Assembly: GCF_004664715.2 (NCBI RefSeq)
Contig: NC_051069.1
Location: forward strand, 10,157,501 to 10,221,500
Direction: 5' to 3'
Source: Peromyscus leucopus
Lineage: Eukaryota > Chordata > Mammalia > Rodentia > Cricetidae
Length of the DNA stretch: 64,000 bases
Shown here piece by piece: positions 35,270 to 45,680 of the stretch. Each line of letters opens with the position of its first letter. Position 1 is the stretch's first letter. The notes beneath the pieces were generated by a model. It was not told where the DNA came from. It saw only the letters and a list, made by a program, of their open reading frames with translations, and ran no database searches. Both the position numbers and the translations under genes were made by a program.

Positions 35270-35571
35270 TCTATATAGAACCCCTTGTAGTCTACAGAGA
35301 ACCCTCCTGTGGGCTACAGAGAACTCCCAGAGATCTACAGAGAATCCCCAGTAGTCTACAGAGACCCTCTAGCAGTTTACAGAGAAACCCCCAGCGGTCT
35401 ACAGAAAACCTCCAGTGATCTATAGAGAACCTCGCCTCCCCCAGAATTCTACAGAGATCCCCCAGCAGTCTACAAAGAACCCACAGTGGTCTATAGAGAA
35501 CCCCCACAGTGGTCTGCAGAAAACCCCCAAGCAGTCTACAGAGATCCCCTCAACTCTCTGTAGAGAGCCAT
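35270..35571. repeat. 21-bp minisatellite, about 13 copies
   Basis: The repeating unit is near TCTACAGAGAACCCCCAGCAG, with unit lengths of 20-29 bp. One expanded unit (35420-35447) contains CTCGCCTCCCCCAG. The multiple-of-three period keeps a frame open on the minus strand with a 7-residue periodicity (LCRLLG-type), but that is a consequence of the array. Confidence 0.95.
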
Positions 35572-35689
35572 TTGAACGGCCTTATCCTACCTGCCTGCCA
35601 CAAGTGTAGAAAACCTATCAAGCATCACTCCTTAAGATGAAGTATTATTCTTTGCTAATTTCCCCTGATGGGTGTAGCTAATTAGGTTT

Positions 35690-35815
35690 TAAATCTCAGC
35701 CCTGGCTAGAAGACCTGGCCCTGGTCCCCATGTGATCCTGGGAAAATCATGGGAATCACTCAACTATTGCATCTCAGTTCCCCCATCCATCTGAGATACA
35801 TCACATCTCTGGCCT
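35690..35815 (+). repeat. MIR SINE
   Basis: AAATCTCAGCCCTGGCTAG, GTGATCCTGGGAAAATCATG and CATCTCAGTTCCCCCATC keep the MIR order. Confidence 0.55.
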
Positions 35816-36689
35816 CTCCTGACACACTACAGAAACATACGGAATGTTCTTTTCAGATTGTTGAGAGTGGTACTCGCTAGTCCACTTGTGGCCTTCCTGC
35901 AAAGAGCAGGTGGGCCCTGAAAATCACTGTCAGTCATCCTGGAAGTCTGGCTCAGCTGGGTGATGCTGGGAAGAGAGCTAGCTGTCAGCCTCTAATACCT
36001 TCCTGTGTCACTCTGGCATCCTGGAGTGTGTTGCTATGGTAACTCATGTAAATTGCCCCACATGCCACAGGGAAAAATCTCTCTGCCTACTTTTGAGCAG
36101 CATCACCCAAGCCCCAGGCTAGGTTTTTCCTCCCTGAAGCATCAGTCTGTCCATCAGAAACAGTAGCTAGGGAAGGGCCTGTCAGACAAGGGGGCTGAGG
36201 GGCTGGGCCATGCCCAGCAGACTCCCTGCTTCACCTGAGGTCCACCACTAGCCCTTAGTTCCTTTGGCTCAAGGCACCACTCGGTGGTTAAAATGCAAAT
36301 GCCTTTGGGTAGGACAGATTGAATTGTCCTCGCTCATTAGCTATGTTCAGCATCAATTAGCTTATTAGGCCTGGAACTCTGAGCAGGTCTTGATTTGGGG
36401 CAATGGGAGAGACAGTGGGTTATGGGACCACCTGGGCATTCAGTGTTTTGGGTACTTGGAGGCAGGTGATAAAAAGCCCTGGGGAGGGGGGACTGACTCT
36501 GATGAACCACCACTTGGGGTGCCTGGAAGATTCTTTATACTAGCTGAGAATGGAGGGGAGACTGCCCCATTCCTGGCACCTGCATACTGATCCCACGTCC
36601 CCCGAACGGTTCCTTCATAAGAGCATTGTACTGTTTCTCTAGGACCCCAAGGCTCACTTTCTAAAGAGAACACCATGCATGAGTTAAGA

Positions 36690-36765
36690 GCAGCAGCTTG
36701 TGGAGATCCAGCTCAGTGCTAGCTTAGGCTACATGAGGTCCTGAGTTCAATACCACCCCCATACT
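36690..36765 (+). repeat. ID-like SINE, degenerate
   Basis: GGAGATCCAGCTCAGTGC followed by GAGGTCCTGAGTTCAATACC suggests an eroded tRNA-derived SINE head. Confidence 0.4.
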
Positions 36766-36947
36766 GGAAAAGAAGAACAGGGGTCCTGGGGGTCAGAGAG
36801 ATCCTGGCACCGCCTTTGGCTCTATGGCTGTGACCTTGGGCTAGCTTTTTGCCTTCTCTCATGGAACCTGGCAATCAAAGCTGACTCCATGAGGACTCTG
36901 TGCAGTGTGAGAGGGCTTGCCGTAAACCAAGTGAGAAACGATAAAGT

Positions 36948-37110
36948 GCTGTGGAGAGAGCTCAGCAGTTAAGAGCGCTGCAGCTCTTCCAGAGGTCCTG
37001 GGTTTGGTTCATGTTCACAAAGCTCACAGACAGTTGTAAGATCGGCTCCAAGGAATCTGATGCCCTCTTCTGGCATTTACAGGCCCCTCTCACACACATG
37101 GCATGGGAGT

Positions 37111-37146
<36 letters not shown>

Positions 37147-37200
37147 GCACACACACACACATGCACACACCCGCACGCACGCACACAGAAAAAATAAATG
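36948..37200 (+). repeat. B3 SINE with expanded (CA)n
   Basis: AGAGCTCAGCAGTTAAGAGC, AGGTCCTGGGTTTGGTTC and ATGCCCTCTTCTGGCATT are followed by a CA/CG-containing dinucleotide run (37112-37187) and AATAAATGATG. Confidence 0.88.
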
Positions 37201-37317
37201 ATGAAAATGACCTTACCAGCTCCCGGTGGACAGAGGCTTACACTCTGCCAGGGACCATTTGGTACAGTGAGCACCTATGGATTGCATATGGGCCATTAAC
37301 CAGAGCATCAGCCTGAG

Positions 37318-37430
37318 AAGTGGTTATTTTCCTCATTTTACAGTTCAGGAAATGAGCCCCTGGGGGTCCTGCCCATTCTCACCCACCTAGAAGGGATCTG
37401 AACCTCGGCAGTCTGGTTCCCCAGCCGGTG
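37318..37430 (-). repeat. MIR SINE, reverse
   Basis: TTCCTCATTTTACAGTTCAGG and AAGGGATCTGAACCTCGGC fit reverse MIR closely. Confidence 0.65.
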
Positions 37431-37894
37431 TACATGCCGGCTCTTGCTGTTCAGTAGGTGGTAAGCAGTAAAGGTTCGGGTGAAAGAGATGGGAGAGAGC
37501 AGGGAGGGGCTGGGCCACGTAGACCGCTTCCTCCAGGTGAGAGTTCACACATTTTATAACCTAGGTATTGAGGAAGTTTTCCTGTGGAAGTTTGACGTAT
37601 ACATGACTCCGGTCTCTATTTTTGTTAACAAATTGCTGGGCATTAGACTGAGACTGGGGTCAATGACGATGGACATTGGGGCTGGGACTGTCCTCACTGT
37701 AACCACTGCTCCCCACAGCAGCCGCTCCATTCTGAGAGTGCGTAGATGGGATGTCGCTGGAGCTCACAGTCTCTTTGGAGGAAGGTCATTTCACAAGGCT
37801 GGGGCTCCTTGGGGACACTCAGGTGCAGGGGTAGAAAGGGTAGGAATGGACTGGACATTAAGTGGGGAGGAGAGATATCTTGTTTGAGATGTGA

Positions 37895-38216
37895 TGTGTG
37901 TGTTGTTGTGTGTACATGTTCATGAATGTGGGTGTATGTGCAGATGTGTGTAAGATCAGAGGTCGAGGTCAGATGCCACTTTATCTCATTTTACCTTGCT
38001 TACTTTTTGAGGCTGAGTCTCACTGAGGGTGGAGCTCTCTGATTCAGCTCACCCCAGCAATTTTCTACCTCTGCCTCCCCAGTGCTCAGATAACAGGCAT
38101 GGTGGTCCATGGTTTTTTGTTTGTTTGTTTTTAACATGAGTTCTGGGGGATTGAACTCAGGTCCTCAGACTTGCATGGCAAGCATTTACTGATGGAGCCT
38201 CTTTCCAGTTCTCAGA
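37895..38216 (-). repeat. B4 SINE, reverse
   Basis: GTGTACATGTTCATGAATG, TTACTTTTTGAGGCTGAGTC, CTGCCTCCCCAGTGCTCAG and TTGAACTCAGGTCCTCAG follow the reverse B4 order. Confidence 0.8.
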
Positions 38217-39239
38217 TGTGATTTTTGACGGTGACGATCTCTTCTCTTTACAGCTACCCTGCAATGATCAACTCTGACTCCAAAAAGAACTTGAAGTTTG
38301 CGGAGACACAGTAATACCCCAAATTGGTCATTGTGGAGAGGAAAGAGAGTTCCTCAAATTCCCCAAGTGAACTCCCGTCCACACAGCAAGAGCCAAGCCA
38401 ATCAGCCCAGAACATAGTTTTAGTCTAAGCAACAGGGACAGGACACTGGGGCAGTGTATGGGGATGGGGGGGTGGTGGGGGAAATGAATGCAGGGCAGGA
38501 GGAGCAAGTTTCTACTCCTGGAGGGGAGAGAGCATGATTCAGAGAGGGCAAGTGGGAGCGGGAGCTGAGTGAGCTCCTTGAAGGTCCCCAGTCCTGTGTG
38601 GCTGGAACCCATGAGAAGGCCGTGGTTTGCATCTCCTCTTTGAGGGGTGGGGGGACACAGGTATGGTAGCTAAGCAGAAAGAGAGGGAAACTCAGCCTTA
38701 TTTCCTTGGGAACTCAAGACTCAGCTTGTGGTGACTGAGGGGCTTGGACAAGGGCAGGCAATGTGATCAGCAGCAGCAGCTCAGTCTCAGCCCTTCCGAG
38801 CTAACTAGCAGCTAGCATTCCAGCTAGTTTTCCTGTTGAGGGGGACCTCCACCCTCAAGGACACCCCAGAGAGGTACTGGTCCTTCTCCTGCCAACACTG
38901 AAGAACTACCTGCACCAAGATCAAATCGATTTTAGGACAGCTTCAGTGCCAAAATATTAAGTTGTTCAGATTGTTCTGGGACCAAGACTTAGGACCAGGT
39001 CCTTGCCGGAGGAGTGGTGAGTCTTGCTTTCTTTAGCGTCCTGGCACATAAGTCTCTGAGTCTCCCGTATACCTCCCTAGACTTCTCCCGTGGACTTGAG
39101 CTTGAGAGGGATGTTCTGAGCAACTTTAGATCCTTAATGATTAGACCCTTGACCTATGATGTGGCTGCTGGAGAGGAAGATGGCTTAGTATGGCGGCACT
39201 CACCAAACTCTGGGTAAACTGCTTATTCTGTCTTTGCAA

Positions 39240-39370
39240 CAACTTTACAAATTCTGGTACTATGCCTGCCTTGTAGAAGAGGAAGCTGAGGCACAGGTAG
39301 TAATTTGGCAGGGGCAGTAAGGCCTAACTGCAGAATCCAGGTCAATTCCAGACAGCAAGACTCTGGGGCT
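39240..39370 (-). repeat. MIR SINE, reverse
   Basis: TGTAGAAGAGGAAGCTGAGGC, CTAACTGCAGAATCCAGGTC and CAGCAAGACTCTGGGGC follow the reverse MIR order. Confidence 0.6.
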
Positions 39371-39552
39371 TTCATTCCCACACTGCCTGATCTTGCCTGA
39401 TCCGGGGGCCTCCCATCGGACCCATATGACTCACTGATAAGGGGTCAAAGTCGATTCTGCCCTAGGGTCACGGAAATGCCCAATGACCCCTCAAACCCTT
39501 CCAGTACACAGAGTCCAGACTAGTCGGGCACTTTTATGGTTTTAAAATGGAA

Positions 39553-39772
39553 ACTGGTGTTGTGGCGTGCATTTGCAAACCCAGGGCTGGGGGTGTGGAG
39601 ATGGGCAGACGTCTGGGCCTCATCAACCAGCTAGCTCAGCCAGCTTGGCAAGTCCCAGGTCAGTGAGAGACAGTCTCAGGTGGGTAGTACTGGATGATGC
39701 CAGGGACAACATCTGACGTTGTTCTAAGGCCTCTACACTTAACTGTACATACATATAAGCACCCATACACCC

Positions 39773-39825
<53 letters not shown>

Positions 39826-39862
39826 ACACACCACACACACACACTTGAGCACCCACACACAC
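39553..39862 (+). repeat. B4 SINE with (CA)n tail
   Basis: TGCAAACCCAGGGCTGGGG, CCAGGTCAGTGAGAGACAGTC and GACAACATCTGACGTTG are followed by a CA run of over 20 units (39775-39828) and ACTTGAGCACCCACACAC repeats. Confidence 0.8.
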
Positions 39863-40999
39863 ACTTGAGCACCCACACACAAATTGTCACCCTTTTGTTC
39901 TTTAGTGCCTAGAAATATAAACAGTGTCATTTTAAGTCCCATTCACTCTATGCTTTGTGGGGACCCATTCCTTTTCTAGGAAGCCTCCCTTTACTTATCT
40001 GGTGGACACGGAATCTCTCCTGCCTGAACTCACATGCAGACCCTAGTTCCTCTGCTCTGTTCACTCCCTCACACCTCTGCTTACTCTCTTAGTTCTTGCT
40101 TTACCCTTCGCCACAGCAGGGCCCAGCCCGCAGGGGCACCACGTGAGCTCTACTTTCTTCTTGCAAGCCAATGCCCTTCTAGCATTGACTGATATGTTTA
40201 ATGAATTCCATATTCCAAACCCCAAACTGACCAGACATAACACAGAAGTGGGTTTCTCCATATAAAGGGAGCAATGAGTCACAAATCCTGTCTTGAGAGG
40301 TCTCTTAACACCCCCATCCCTCACTGCCCCGCCCCCTTCTGTTGCGCCAATATTAACAGTTACTGATGGAGCCCCACTGTGCGCCCAGCCTCAGTCCACC
40401 AGACAGCTTCCACAACTCAGAACTCTGCCTCCATTGTCCCCACAAGAAACACTTCCAAGAGGTCACAAAGTCTGTATAGAGTTAGATTCCAGACTCATGC
40501 TCTTAGCTTTGGGGTGTTTGTACGTCCCTATTTACTGGGGACACCTGTCTGGAGCCACCCAGAAGCTTTCGCGTCCTTCCTGTGGCTGGATCACTAGTGA
40601 CTGCAGACAGTTCTTCTCCTAAGTGCACCCCCAGTGGGCTTCTATCCCTGGAGCTTTCTAGAAGCTGCTGCTCTGGCAGCAACGCTTTCCCCGCCCCTCC
40701 CCCAACCCCCAACCATGTAGGAATGTTTGTTTCCAACTGTGTCCCTGGGGTCAGAAGGAAACCCAGCTTGTTTCAAGGGGCTTTTCATCTGCAGGCGCTC
40801 CCAGAAGCAGCAAAGGACAGGAGGACACACTTGGATCCCCAGACTGGGATAACCGACCGCAGCTTAGAGAGAGCCACCCGACTGGGTGGGGGTGGGTCTC
40901 CACTTGTACTCCCCCCAGGGCACCTGTCCAGCTCCACCACCTCCGTTCCCTCCTATAGGTTTTAGCTAGGACCAGAGCCACTCAGAAAGAACACCAAGG
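39863..40999. other. Intronic stretch without recognised features
   Basis: The sequence is mixed-composition and approaches the CpG-rich promoter region from the intron side. There may be a weak L2 or MIR relic near 40350-40420. The 127-codon plus frame (40582-40965) lacks any support as a gene. Confidence 0.45.
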
Positions 41000-41912
41000 C
41001 CGGCAGCCAGTACCCGGCCGGTCGGTTCCTTAGGCTCTGGCTCTGGCCGGATTCTGCCACGCTGTGAAGGGGCCAGGAAAACTTTCGCTAGCGGCAGGCT
41101 GGCTGAAGCTGCGCTGGGCACCGACAGTGCGGAGGCCTGAGCCGGGGTACCCCAGGCTTAGAGCCCAAAGGCTTGCCTTTCTTCCCTTCCCGCGGGTGCC
41201 GAGGTTCCCGCTGCGCCCCCACACCTGGAGCACATTAAGTGGTGGCGGGCGTTTCAGTGACAGCGGCTTCCCCCCGAAATGCTGAATAATTGCATAATTC
41301 CGAGCGCGAGCTGGGGACACTGCTCTTGTCGAGGATCTTTCCCACCGGTCCTGGGCTGAGGGATTGTGCCCGCTGCCTGAGATCCGGCTGAAGAGGGCTT
41401 GCCAACGCCTAGCGGCTAAACTGGAGGGACTCAAGGTCTTTTAGGGTTCCTAGTTCTCCGGGCCGCCACAGTCTGGCTCTCCAGACTTTGGGATGCTCCG
41501 CCTCGGGTGGCAGGAGAGCTGTCGGGTCACACTCGCTTGGCGCGATCTGTCCCCTTCCCCAGCTGGGGCCTTGGACCCTGGCAATGGAGGGATGCCCGAG
41601 TGGCCCGGTGGACACATGGGAACTTGTTCCCACAGCTGCATCGGGGGGCACCTAAGGTACTCGGTTGTTCCAGCAGCTCAAGTCGCTTCTTCTTGTCCCA
41701 AACACACCAAAGTCCTAGAAAGACTTTCCTCGGCACAACTCCCTCCTTTGCTATCTTGGCGGGACAGTTTCACTGCAGCGGGTTCCGGCAGACCTGTGTC
41801 CCCAAGTAGTGCCAGGGGAGGCGCGTCTCATCTTTCTCCTCACAGCTGGAGCAGAGGTCCTGGAGGACCAGGGAACTCCCGGAAGCAAAGGGAGGCGAGG
41901 GGGGAAACGTAC

Positions 41913-41964
41913 CTGGCCAGAGGCTGAGTGTCCAGGCCACCAGGAGGCCCCTAGGCAGGTTCAT
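41913..41964 (-). CDS. ITGA11: Integrin alpha-11, coding exon 1 (signal peptide)
   Basis: This exon carries the initiator ATG (complement of 41962-41964) and 17 codons plus one base, giving MNLPRGLLVAWTLSLWP and the first base of Gly 18. It is a classic signal peptide: positively charged Arg 5, then a hydrophobic LLVAWTLSLW core. Joined to exon 2 it reads ...SLWPGFTDT|FNMD, where the known family cleavage yields a mature chain starting FNMD. The donor is GTACGT from 41912. The start is chosen because it aligns with human (MDLPRGLVVAW) and mouse (MDFPRGLLVAW) starts as I recall them and has G at -3. The reading frame stays open upstream to 42288, but those in-frame ATGs lie beyond the likely transcript start. 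Asn 2 instead of Asp 2 is the only notable difference. Confidence 0.96.
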
Positions 41965-42240
41965 GGCCCGCGACGCGGCGGCGGGTGTCGCGATGGTCGC
42001 GGGGCTGCGAGCCAGAGCGACAAGCCACGGTCGGTGCGCGGCGTCCGGAGCCTGCCTGCACTGCTCCCGGGCTCCTGCTCCCTGACAGCGGGCGCAGAGG
42101 AAGTGGGAGGGCTCTGGCGGCGGGGAGGGGCGCAGACACGCGGCGGCCCTGGCTCCAGGCCAGTCTGGGCCCCTCTGCCACCTGGGCCAGCAGCAGGCTG
42201 CTGCCCCGACGCCCTCCATGTCCCCCCACCCAGCCCCATC
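41965..42240 (-). promoter_or_regulatory. ITGA11: ITGA11 5' UTR and proximal promoter
   Basis: The exact transcription start cannot be read from sequence. No TATA box sits at a sensible distance from the ATG. A GC-box-like run GGCGGCGGGGAGGGGCG (42117-42132, plus strand) and an Ets-type GAGGAAGTG (42097-42105) lie about 130-170 bp upstream of the ATG. From the literature on the human gene, Sp1/Sp3 sites together with an Ets-1 site drive alpha-11 expression in mesenchymal cells, and these positions fit that arrangement (inference). Confidence 0.65.
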
Positions 42241-42530
42241 TAGGCTCAGGATCATAGTAGATGATGATGGTTCCTGGAAGCCAGCCACCTTGCCAGTGCC
42301 GCACCTGCCCGTCCTCCATCCCCAACCAAATCAGGGTCTGCCCAGGAAAAGTGAGTTATGGTGTCCATTTTCTAGGCAAAGAGCTGCATAAAGACCATTG
42401 GGAACCTAAGATGACCCGGGGCCACTCTGTGACAGGTCTCTTTTGGACAAGTTGGATGGATTCCCCCTCCTCAAACCATTTTGACACACTCCTTTGTCTC
42501 CCTGTTTCCTGGGCTTAAAATGTCAAGGCC

Positions 42531-42686
42531 CCCTGGGCGGTGGTGGCTCACCGCATACTAGAGGCAGAGGCAGGCGGATCTCTGTGAGTTCGAGGTCAGC
42601 CTGGTTTATATCGCGAGATCCAAGACAGGCACCAAAACTACACGGAGAAACCCTGTCTCGAAAAAACAAAAACAAACTAACAAACA
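42531..42686 (+). repeat. B1 SINE with target-site duplication
   Basis: A B1 running CCCCTGGGCGGTGGTGGC to GAAACCCTGTCTCGAAAAAAC plus A-rich tail. It carries the GGCACCAAAACTACACGG variant. It is flanked by a 14-bp duplication AAAATGTCAAGGCC / AAAATGGCAAGGCC (42517-42530, 42687-42700) with one mismatch. Confidence 0.95.
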
Positions 42687-43080
42687 AAAATGGCAAGGCC
42701 ACAGTGCTTCTTGGGACCCTGGAACAAATGCAGACTGCCTCCAACTTTCACTGTCCCAGCCTCATACCTAAACAATTCCAAAGTGTCCAGGAGGACCAGG
42801 GACCACGTTTGGTGGTCCACAAAGCATCTCTTTGGGACCCCGACACTACTCCCTAGTCACTGTAATCATGGACAGTCAACTTCAATGCACATTTATTGCC
42901 CGAGCTTCTAATCAGGTTTTGGGTCACAGTCTGCGCATGTGGAGGCTGGTCTTCTCAGCAAGGAGGAGCCGAGGAAGCCAGCAGGGTAGCCAGTATGGGC
43001 AGAAGCTAGAGTAGAGAGAACCTTCCCAAGGCCCCATGTGGATCTGCAGACACGTGCTCTTTCTACTTGTCTTCACTGAA

Positions 43081-43084
<4 letters not shown>

Positions 43085-43136
<52 letters not shown>
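43085..43136. repeat. (CA)n microsatellite
   Basis: About 26 uninterrupted CA units. A (TC)-rich run follows at 43174-43212. Confidence 0.97.
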
Positions 43137-43139
<3 letters not shown>

Positions 43140-43481
43140 ACAAAACCCTAAATGACAATTAATGTATTTGTTTGCTCTCTCTCTTCTCTCTCTCTGTCTC
43201 TCTCTCTCTCATATCTTGATTTGTGAGGGCACTTAGCCACACCCACACCCCCTCACAACTCCATACCTCCACATCTCTACACCCTGCCTTCATGGGCAGA
43301 AGAGGTTAGTGGATGGATGGACAGATATGAGTGCAAAGGATGTGGAGGAGCAGAGAGGGAGGGTGTCAGGGAGAGATGAGAAGGGTTCCCAGAAGAGTGG
43401 GACGTTCAGGGAGGGTCCTCGAGGAAAAGTTGCATGTTGAGAAAGTCCACCATTTGCAAAGGCTGAGGAAGCTGTTTTCAT

Positions 43482-43488
43482 CCTGGGG

Positions 43489-43562
<74 letters not shown>

Positions 43563-43672
43563 AGAAGAGAGAGAAGAAGAAGAAGAAGAAGAAGAAGAAG
43601 AAGAAGAAGAAGAAGAAGAAGAAGAAGAAGAAGAAGAGAGGAGAGGAAGGAGGGGAGAAGAGGAGGCACAGT
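43482..43672. repeat. (GA)n-(GAA)n purine-only tract
   Basis: An about 65-bp GA run is followed by AGAAGAAGAGAGAG and about 22 GAA units, then GAGGAGAGGAAGG. The plus strand has essentially no pyrimidine over more than 150 bp. The 223-codon plus frame and 69-codon minus frame across it are low-complexity artefacts. Confidence 0.98.
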
Positions 43673-44011
43673 CTTAGGGTGAAACAAGAATCAGTGTTCT
43701 CAGCCTCAGAGCCAAGTTTCAGAAAAGGATGCTATGATAAAGGGATAGGCTTTCTTGCTGTTCTAAAAGAGCCTACAGATCAAAAGAACCAACTTTTCTC
43801 TCTGCCCTTTCCTCCCTCTATGTCCTCTGTCAGGAGAGGAGAAAAGCTGGGGCAGGCATGGCCTGGAGGAAGGAGGCTCAGCCTTGGGATGAGGCTGACA
43901 TGGGATGGCCTGACAGGGAAACACTGGGTGCCTGCTGGTAACAGTTTGACCCTTGAAGCGTCTGGTTTAATGTTTAGGCAATCATTATTAAATGTCATTT
44001 AACAATCTTTT

Positions 44012-44098
44012 CAGTTTGCTCTGTGGTACTGGAACTGAACCCAGGGTCTCAGGCATGCTAAACAAGTGGTCTGCCACAGAGCAGCATCTCCAACCCTT
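44012..44098 (-). repeat. ID SINE, reverse
   Basis: GAACTGAACCCAGGGTCTC, GGCATGCTAAACAAGTGG and CAGAGCAGCATCTCCAACCC are the reverse ID blocks. Confidence 0.75.
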
Positions 44099-44104
44099 CA
44101 CTAT

Positions 44105-44642
44105 GAAACTTTATTTTTGTATATGTGTGTGCACATTTTGTGTGTGTGTGTGTACACACACATGTGCAGGCCAAAAGGTAACTTCGGGGGAATCTTCCTT
44201 GATCTAGCTCCACTTTTATTTAAGAAATTATGTGTATGTGTGTCTATGTGGGTATGGGTAGGCAAGTTCAGGTGCCCATGGAGACCAGAGGCATTGGAGC
44301 CCTGAAGCTGTGATGGTTGTGAGTCACCTGACATGAATGCTGGGAACTGAACTCATGTCCTCCAGAAGAGCAGTAGGTACTCTTAACTGCTGAGGGACCA
44401 TCTCTCCAGCCCCTCTCCACTATACTTTTTTGAGATAGGCTCTCTCATTGAACCTGGAACTCACCAATTAGGCTAGACTGGCCGGCCAGCCAGCTCCCAG
44501 GATCTTCCTATCTCTGCCTTTCAGGTGCTGAGATCACAGATGTGCTCTGCCGTGCCAGCTTTTATGTTCATGCCGGGGATCTGAACTAAGTCTTCATGCT
44601 TGTGTGGCAGACTCTTCACAGACTGAGCCATCTCCACAGCCC
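44105..44642 (-). repeat. B4 SINE, reverse, interrupted by a B3
   Basis: The 3' part (44105-44212: GTGTGTGCACATTTTGTGTG, CAGGCCAAAAGGTAACTTC) and the rest (44415-44642: TTTTTTGAGATAGGCTCTC, ATTAGGCTAGACTGGCC, CACAGACTGAGCCATCTCC) form one reverse B4 around a B3 insertion. Confidence 0.85.
44213..44414 (-). repeat. B3 SINE, reverse, nested in B4
   Basis: ATTTAAGAAATTATGTGTATG, AGCTGTGATGGTTGTGAG and TTAACTGCTGAGGGACCATC are present. The host motif CTCCAC occurs on both sides, consistent with a short target duplication. Confidence 0.88.
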
Positions 44643-44729
44643 ATTAAGCGGGATGAAGGGCTTTATGGGAGCTGGGCTTTGAGCTGATTAACCAACTCTT
44701 TACACGGACAATGCTCATTTCCATCTGTA

Positions 44730-45510
44730 GTTGTGATGGAAACGCATGCCATGCAGTCTACCATATAGTTCAACTATATTTGAATAGTCACAGGATTGTG
44801 TCACCATGACCACTAATTTCACAATGCTGTCATCATCCCCCAAAGAAACCCTGCACCCATGAGCCACTAATTCCTTCACCCCAGGCCTGGCAACCGCTAA
44901 CCTTTCTGACTCTGTGGATCTGCATGTTCTGGACATTTCATGTAAACGGACTCATCCAGAATGCGGCCTCTCTGCCTGCCTTCTCCCATTTCGTAATGTC
45001 TCTAACATTCACGTGTGACGTCGCGGTGCCCACATTTCATTTCTTTTTGCCATAAACGGCATTCCATTGGATGGTGGTACCACGGTGTTTATCCATTCTG
45101 CAGGTGATGCTTTGGGGTGTTTTCCACTTTGGGTTAGCGTGAGGAATGCTGCTGCAGACATCTGGGGACAAGTTTTCATCTGAACGTACATCCCCACTTC
45201 TCTGGGTAACATATAGCCACACATGGTGTGACAACAGGGCCAGGCTTAGGTGGTCCCGTGAGCCTGGCTGTGTAATAGACCATGCCGTCTGGGTTTGTGT
45301 AAGGATGCCCTGTGACGCTGGCACAGAAGTGACGAGGCCCAGCTGTGCATTTCCGCCACTGTGGCCCTGTCCTTAAGTGATGCATGGCTGCGCTTAGGAG
45401 TAGCATTGCTGAGTCACAGAGTAACTTGATATACGATCACTGAGGAACTCCCAAACTGTTTCTCACAGTCTCTGTGCCATTTTGTGTCCCCACCAGCCAC
45501 CGATAACTGC
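44730..45510 (-). mobile_element. Ancient L1 (L1M-type) 3' region, reverse
   Basis: TTTATCCATTCTGCAGGTGATG, GGAATGCTGCTGCAGACATC, TTTTCATCTGAACGTACATC, AGGAGTAGCATTGCTGAG and GGAACTCCCAAACTGTTTC are in the order of the reverse L1M 3' sequence. It pairs conceptually with the plus-oriented L1M at 20.7 kb. Confidence 0.8.
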
Positions 45511-45680
45511 TATAGGTGGTGTTTTCCTCTTTTGAAATCCACCTCACAACAGTGACCTTATTTTTGTAAAGACATTACATAGGTGAAGGTTATTTCAGTT
45601 GCAAGGGATAGAAACTCAATACCCACTGAAAGAAGCAGAAAAGCAGTGTGAAAATCCTCGTGCAAGAAAGTAAAACACTG

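Larger units (their letters stand above)
22817..41912 (-). other. ITGA11: ITGA11 intron 1 (19.1 kb)
   Basis: The intron is bounded by GTACGT at 41912 and CAG at 22817. It carries SINEs, MIR and L2 relics, two LTR-type elements, a 21-bp minisatellite and several microsatellites, listed separately. Stretches in which I recognise nothing include 22817-24450, 26346-27830, 29140-30130, 31653-32530, 35820-36690, 38220-39240 and 39900-40990. First introns of this size often hold regulatory elements, but none can be pointed to from sequence alone. Confidence 0.93.
41000..42240. promoter_or_regulatory. ITGA11: CpG-rich region spanning ITGA11 exon 1
   Basis: CpG dinucleotides become frequent here, in two denser patches (about 41010-41350 and 41880-42145). 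They are sparse in the flanking 10 kb. The region covers coding exon 1, the proximal promoter and the first roughly 900 bp of intron 1. The long open frames on both strands (up to 172 codons) are the expected effect of GC-rich composition. Confidence 0.75.

Noticed and set aside
37480..37887. 135-codon plus-strand open frame in intron 1
   Set aside because: It is not repeat-derived as far as I can tell, but it has no recognisable domain, no good splice context and is antisense to ITGA11. It is probably chance.
41770..42325. 124-172 codon frames on both strands in the CpG-rich region
   Set aside because: GC-rich DNA lacks stop codons by chance. The only supported coding part is the 52-nt ITGA11 exon 1 on the minus strand.
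43331..44002. 223-codon plus-strand open frame
   Set aside because: The frame runs through (GA)n and (GAA)n, giving RERERE and poly-K stretches. There is no conserved domain or splice context.
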